DNA of 5,815 nucleotides from a bacterium. GTDB lineage: Bacteria > Margulisbacteria > Marinamargulisbacteria > SXXA01. The translations under genes and the position numbers were made by a program. The stretch is from the NCBI GenBank assembly GCA_947502965.1, contig CANNCG010000052.1, positions 1 to 5,815 on the forward strand, written 5' to 3'. The notes under the pieces are model-generated. The model did no database searches, had not been told where the DNA came from, and saw nothing but the letters and a program-made list of their open reading frames with translations. Shown one piece after another: positions 5,693-5,815 of the stretch (positions within the stretch are counted from its first letter, which is position 1; each line of letters starts with the position of its first letter).

Positions 5693-5815
5693 TCAAGCAG
5701 CAAGTGCAACAGCATAGGCTTCTGCTGGAGATAAAAAGTTAAGTAACTATCTAGCCCCCTCAAAAACGAGTGACTGATTAAGCGCGGCCTGAATGGTTTC
5801 CAAAATGTTGAGGCC
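5693..5815 (-). pseudogene. Possible degraded transposase 3' end, running off the window, with an in-frame TAG
   Basis: Reading leftwards from the right edge, one frame gives 22 protein-like codons (GLNILETIQAALNQSLVFEGA, then Arg), a TAG at 5749-5747, then LLNFLSPAEAYAVALAA and TGA at 5695-5693. Both sides of the TAG look like plausible protein, and the TGA falls 12 bases inside the terminal-repeat-like sequence, as expected for a transposase ending near an insertion-sequence edge. I cannot match the residues to a named transposase. A second frame is also open for 63 codons to a TAG at 5625-5623, but it would run past the repeat. This may be a decayed transposase or non-coding DNA. Confidence 0.3.

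Larger units (their letters stand above)
5454..5815. other. Right-hand 362-bp region without a confirmed intact gene
   Basis: It holds, from the operon outwards: the glycosyltransferase ribosome binding site, the AATCCGGATT palindrome, the 21-bp hairpin, a weak TATACT -10 box, a moderate promoter candidate, and the possible insertion-sequence end with a broken reading frame. I see no tRNA, CRISPR repeats or clear intrinsic terminator. Confidence 0.6.

Noticed and set aside
5623..5815. Second minus-strand frame open for 63 codons from the right edge
   Set aside because: It overlaps the other protein-like frame, runs through the terminal-repeat-like sequence, and has no recognisable family.

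Overview
The window reads as ordinary chromosomal DNA from a bacterium with a Gram-negative-type envelope, of moderate base composition. That is inferred from a WaaE/KdtX-type lipopolysaccharide-core glycosyltransferase, a true sigma-54 activator with an intact GAFTGA loop, and a Uup-type ABC-F ATPase. I cannot name the genus. Almost all coding is on the minus strand; one small gene is on the plus strand at the left.

Layout, left to right. Bases 1-149 are a short non-coding leader. A plus-strand gene (150-548) encodes an unrecognised 132-residue acidic protein. It converges on a Uup-like gene (588-2468, minus), and a perfect 13-bp hairpin fills the 39-bp gap between their stop codons. A 119-bp gap (2469-2588) carries a candidate promoter that would place uup transcription at or next to its ATG. 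Then comes a compact minus-strand gene set, in transcription order: a family-2 glycosyltransferase (5453-4677), a sigma-54-dependent activator (4690-3188) and a small histidine-kinase-like protein (3191-2589). The first two overlap by 14 bases and the last two by 4 bases (ATGA), so the three are probably co-transcribed and translationally coupled. The right-hand 362 bases hold a perfect 21-bp hairpin, candidate promoters, and what may be the degraded end of an insertion sequence.

How the genes may work together. The most interesting unit is the activator plus the kinase-like protein. The activator has no receiver domain; its N-terminus is a helical region that looks like a sensor or protein-binding domain. 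The kinase-like partner keeps the phospho-acceptor H-box (HELRN), but the usual ATP-binding N, G1 and G2 motifs of the catalytic domain are not visible, a layout reminiscent of Spo0B and ChpT. This suggests a non-standard sigma-54 control module, co-expressed with an envelope-sugar glycosyltransferase. Its target is not visible here. Uup is probably a separate transcription unit concerned with ribosome or DNA-intermediate maintenance.
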